From Asterias amurensis (Eukaryota > Echinodermata > Asteroidea > Forcipulatida > Asteriidae), in contig NC_092657.1 in NCBI RefSeq assembly GCF_032118995.1, positions 9,549,391 to 9,613,390 of the forward strand: 64,000 nt of DNA, read 5' to 3'. A model generated the notes under the pieces. The model did no database searches. It worked only from the letters and a program-made list of their open reading frames with translations, and had not been told where the DNA came from. A program made the translations under genes and the position numbers. Positions 59,457 to 64,000 of the stretch are shown here, piece by piece (position 1 is the stretch's first letter; each line of letters opens with the position of its first letter).

Positions 59457-64000
<4,544 letters not shown>

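Overview
The window looks like metazoan nuclear DNA, most likely a marine invertebrate and probably an echinoderm (sea star). It has multi-exon genes with GT/AG introns, no operons, AT-rich introns and very dense mobile-element content. Several dispersed repeats match, from memory, families common in sea-star genomes. That taxonomic call is inference.

Layout. 1-2,800: an AACTGGT minisatellite, a tRNA-like foldback and an inverted TAGTCCGAAGGTTC array. 2,827-7,086 (-): a six-exon BEN-domain-like gene. 7,556-11,519 (+): a CACTA/EnSpm transposase pseudogene, head-to-head with the BEN gene. 7,873-18,710 and 18,713-29,544 are two nearly identical direct copies of a ~10.84-kb unit. Each copy carries the CACTA pseudogene body, a tRNA-like sequence, an AACTGGT minisatellite, the exons of an uncharacterised (-) strand gene, and the 3' part of a Ngaro-type (DIRS-order) tyrosine-recombinase retrotransposon. 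The right breakpoint of the unit lies inside that retrotransposon. Its 5' end (gag-like ORF and A1 repeat) survives only once, beyond copy 2 (to 31,687), interrupted by a LINE-like 3' end.

31,785-34,751: a small two-exon (-) gene with a promoter-like upstream region, then an ISL2EU/Harbinger-type transposase pseudogene. 36,790-38,025: a satellite built on the palindrome ATGGTTTATAAACCAT. 38,399-52,850 (+): a 12-exon HECT E3 ubiquitin-ligase gene (G2E3-like) whose splice phases all agree but whose frame is broken by about six small indels. Its large first intron holds two GC-rich CGGTCCGC arrays and several foldback elements.

53-59 kb: dispersed foldback repeats, a (-) strand integrase-type transposase gene, a non-autonomous relative of it, and a Mutator-like foldback with a 9-bp target duplication. 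59,460-64,000: a graded simple-sequence array (AAGT, then GCAAGCAAA, GCCAGCAAA, GCCAGCCAA, then pure CCAG).

Many frame breaks here are single-base changes in homopolymers, so residual assembly error is a serious alternative to gene death for several loci. Only the BEN-like, HECT and small (-) strand genes look like possible host genes. Most other coding sequence is transposon-derived and decayed.
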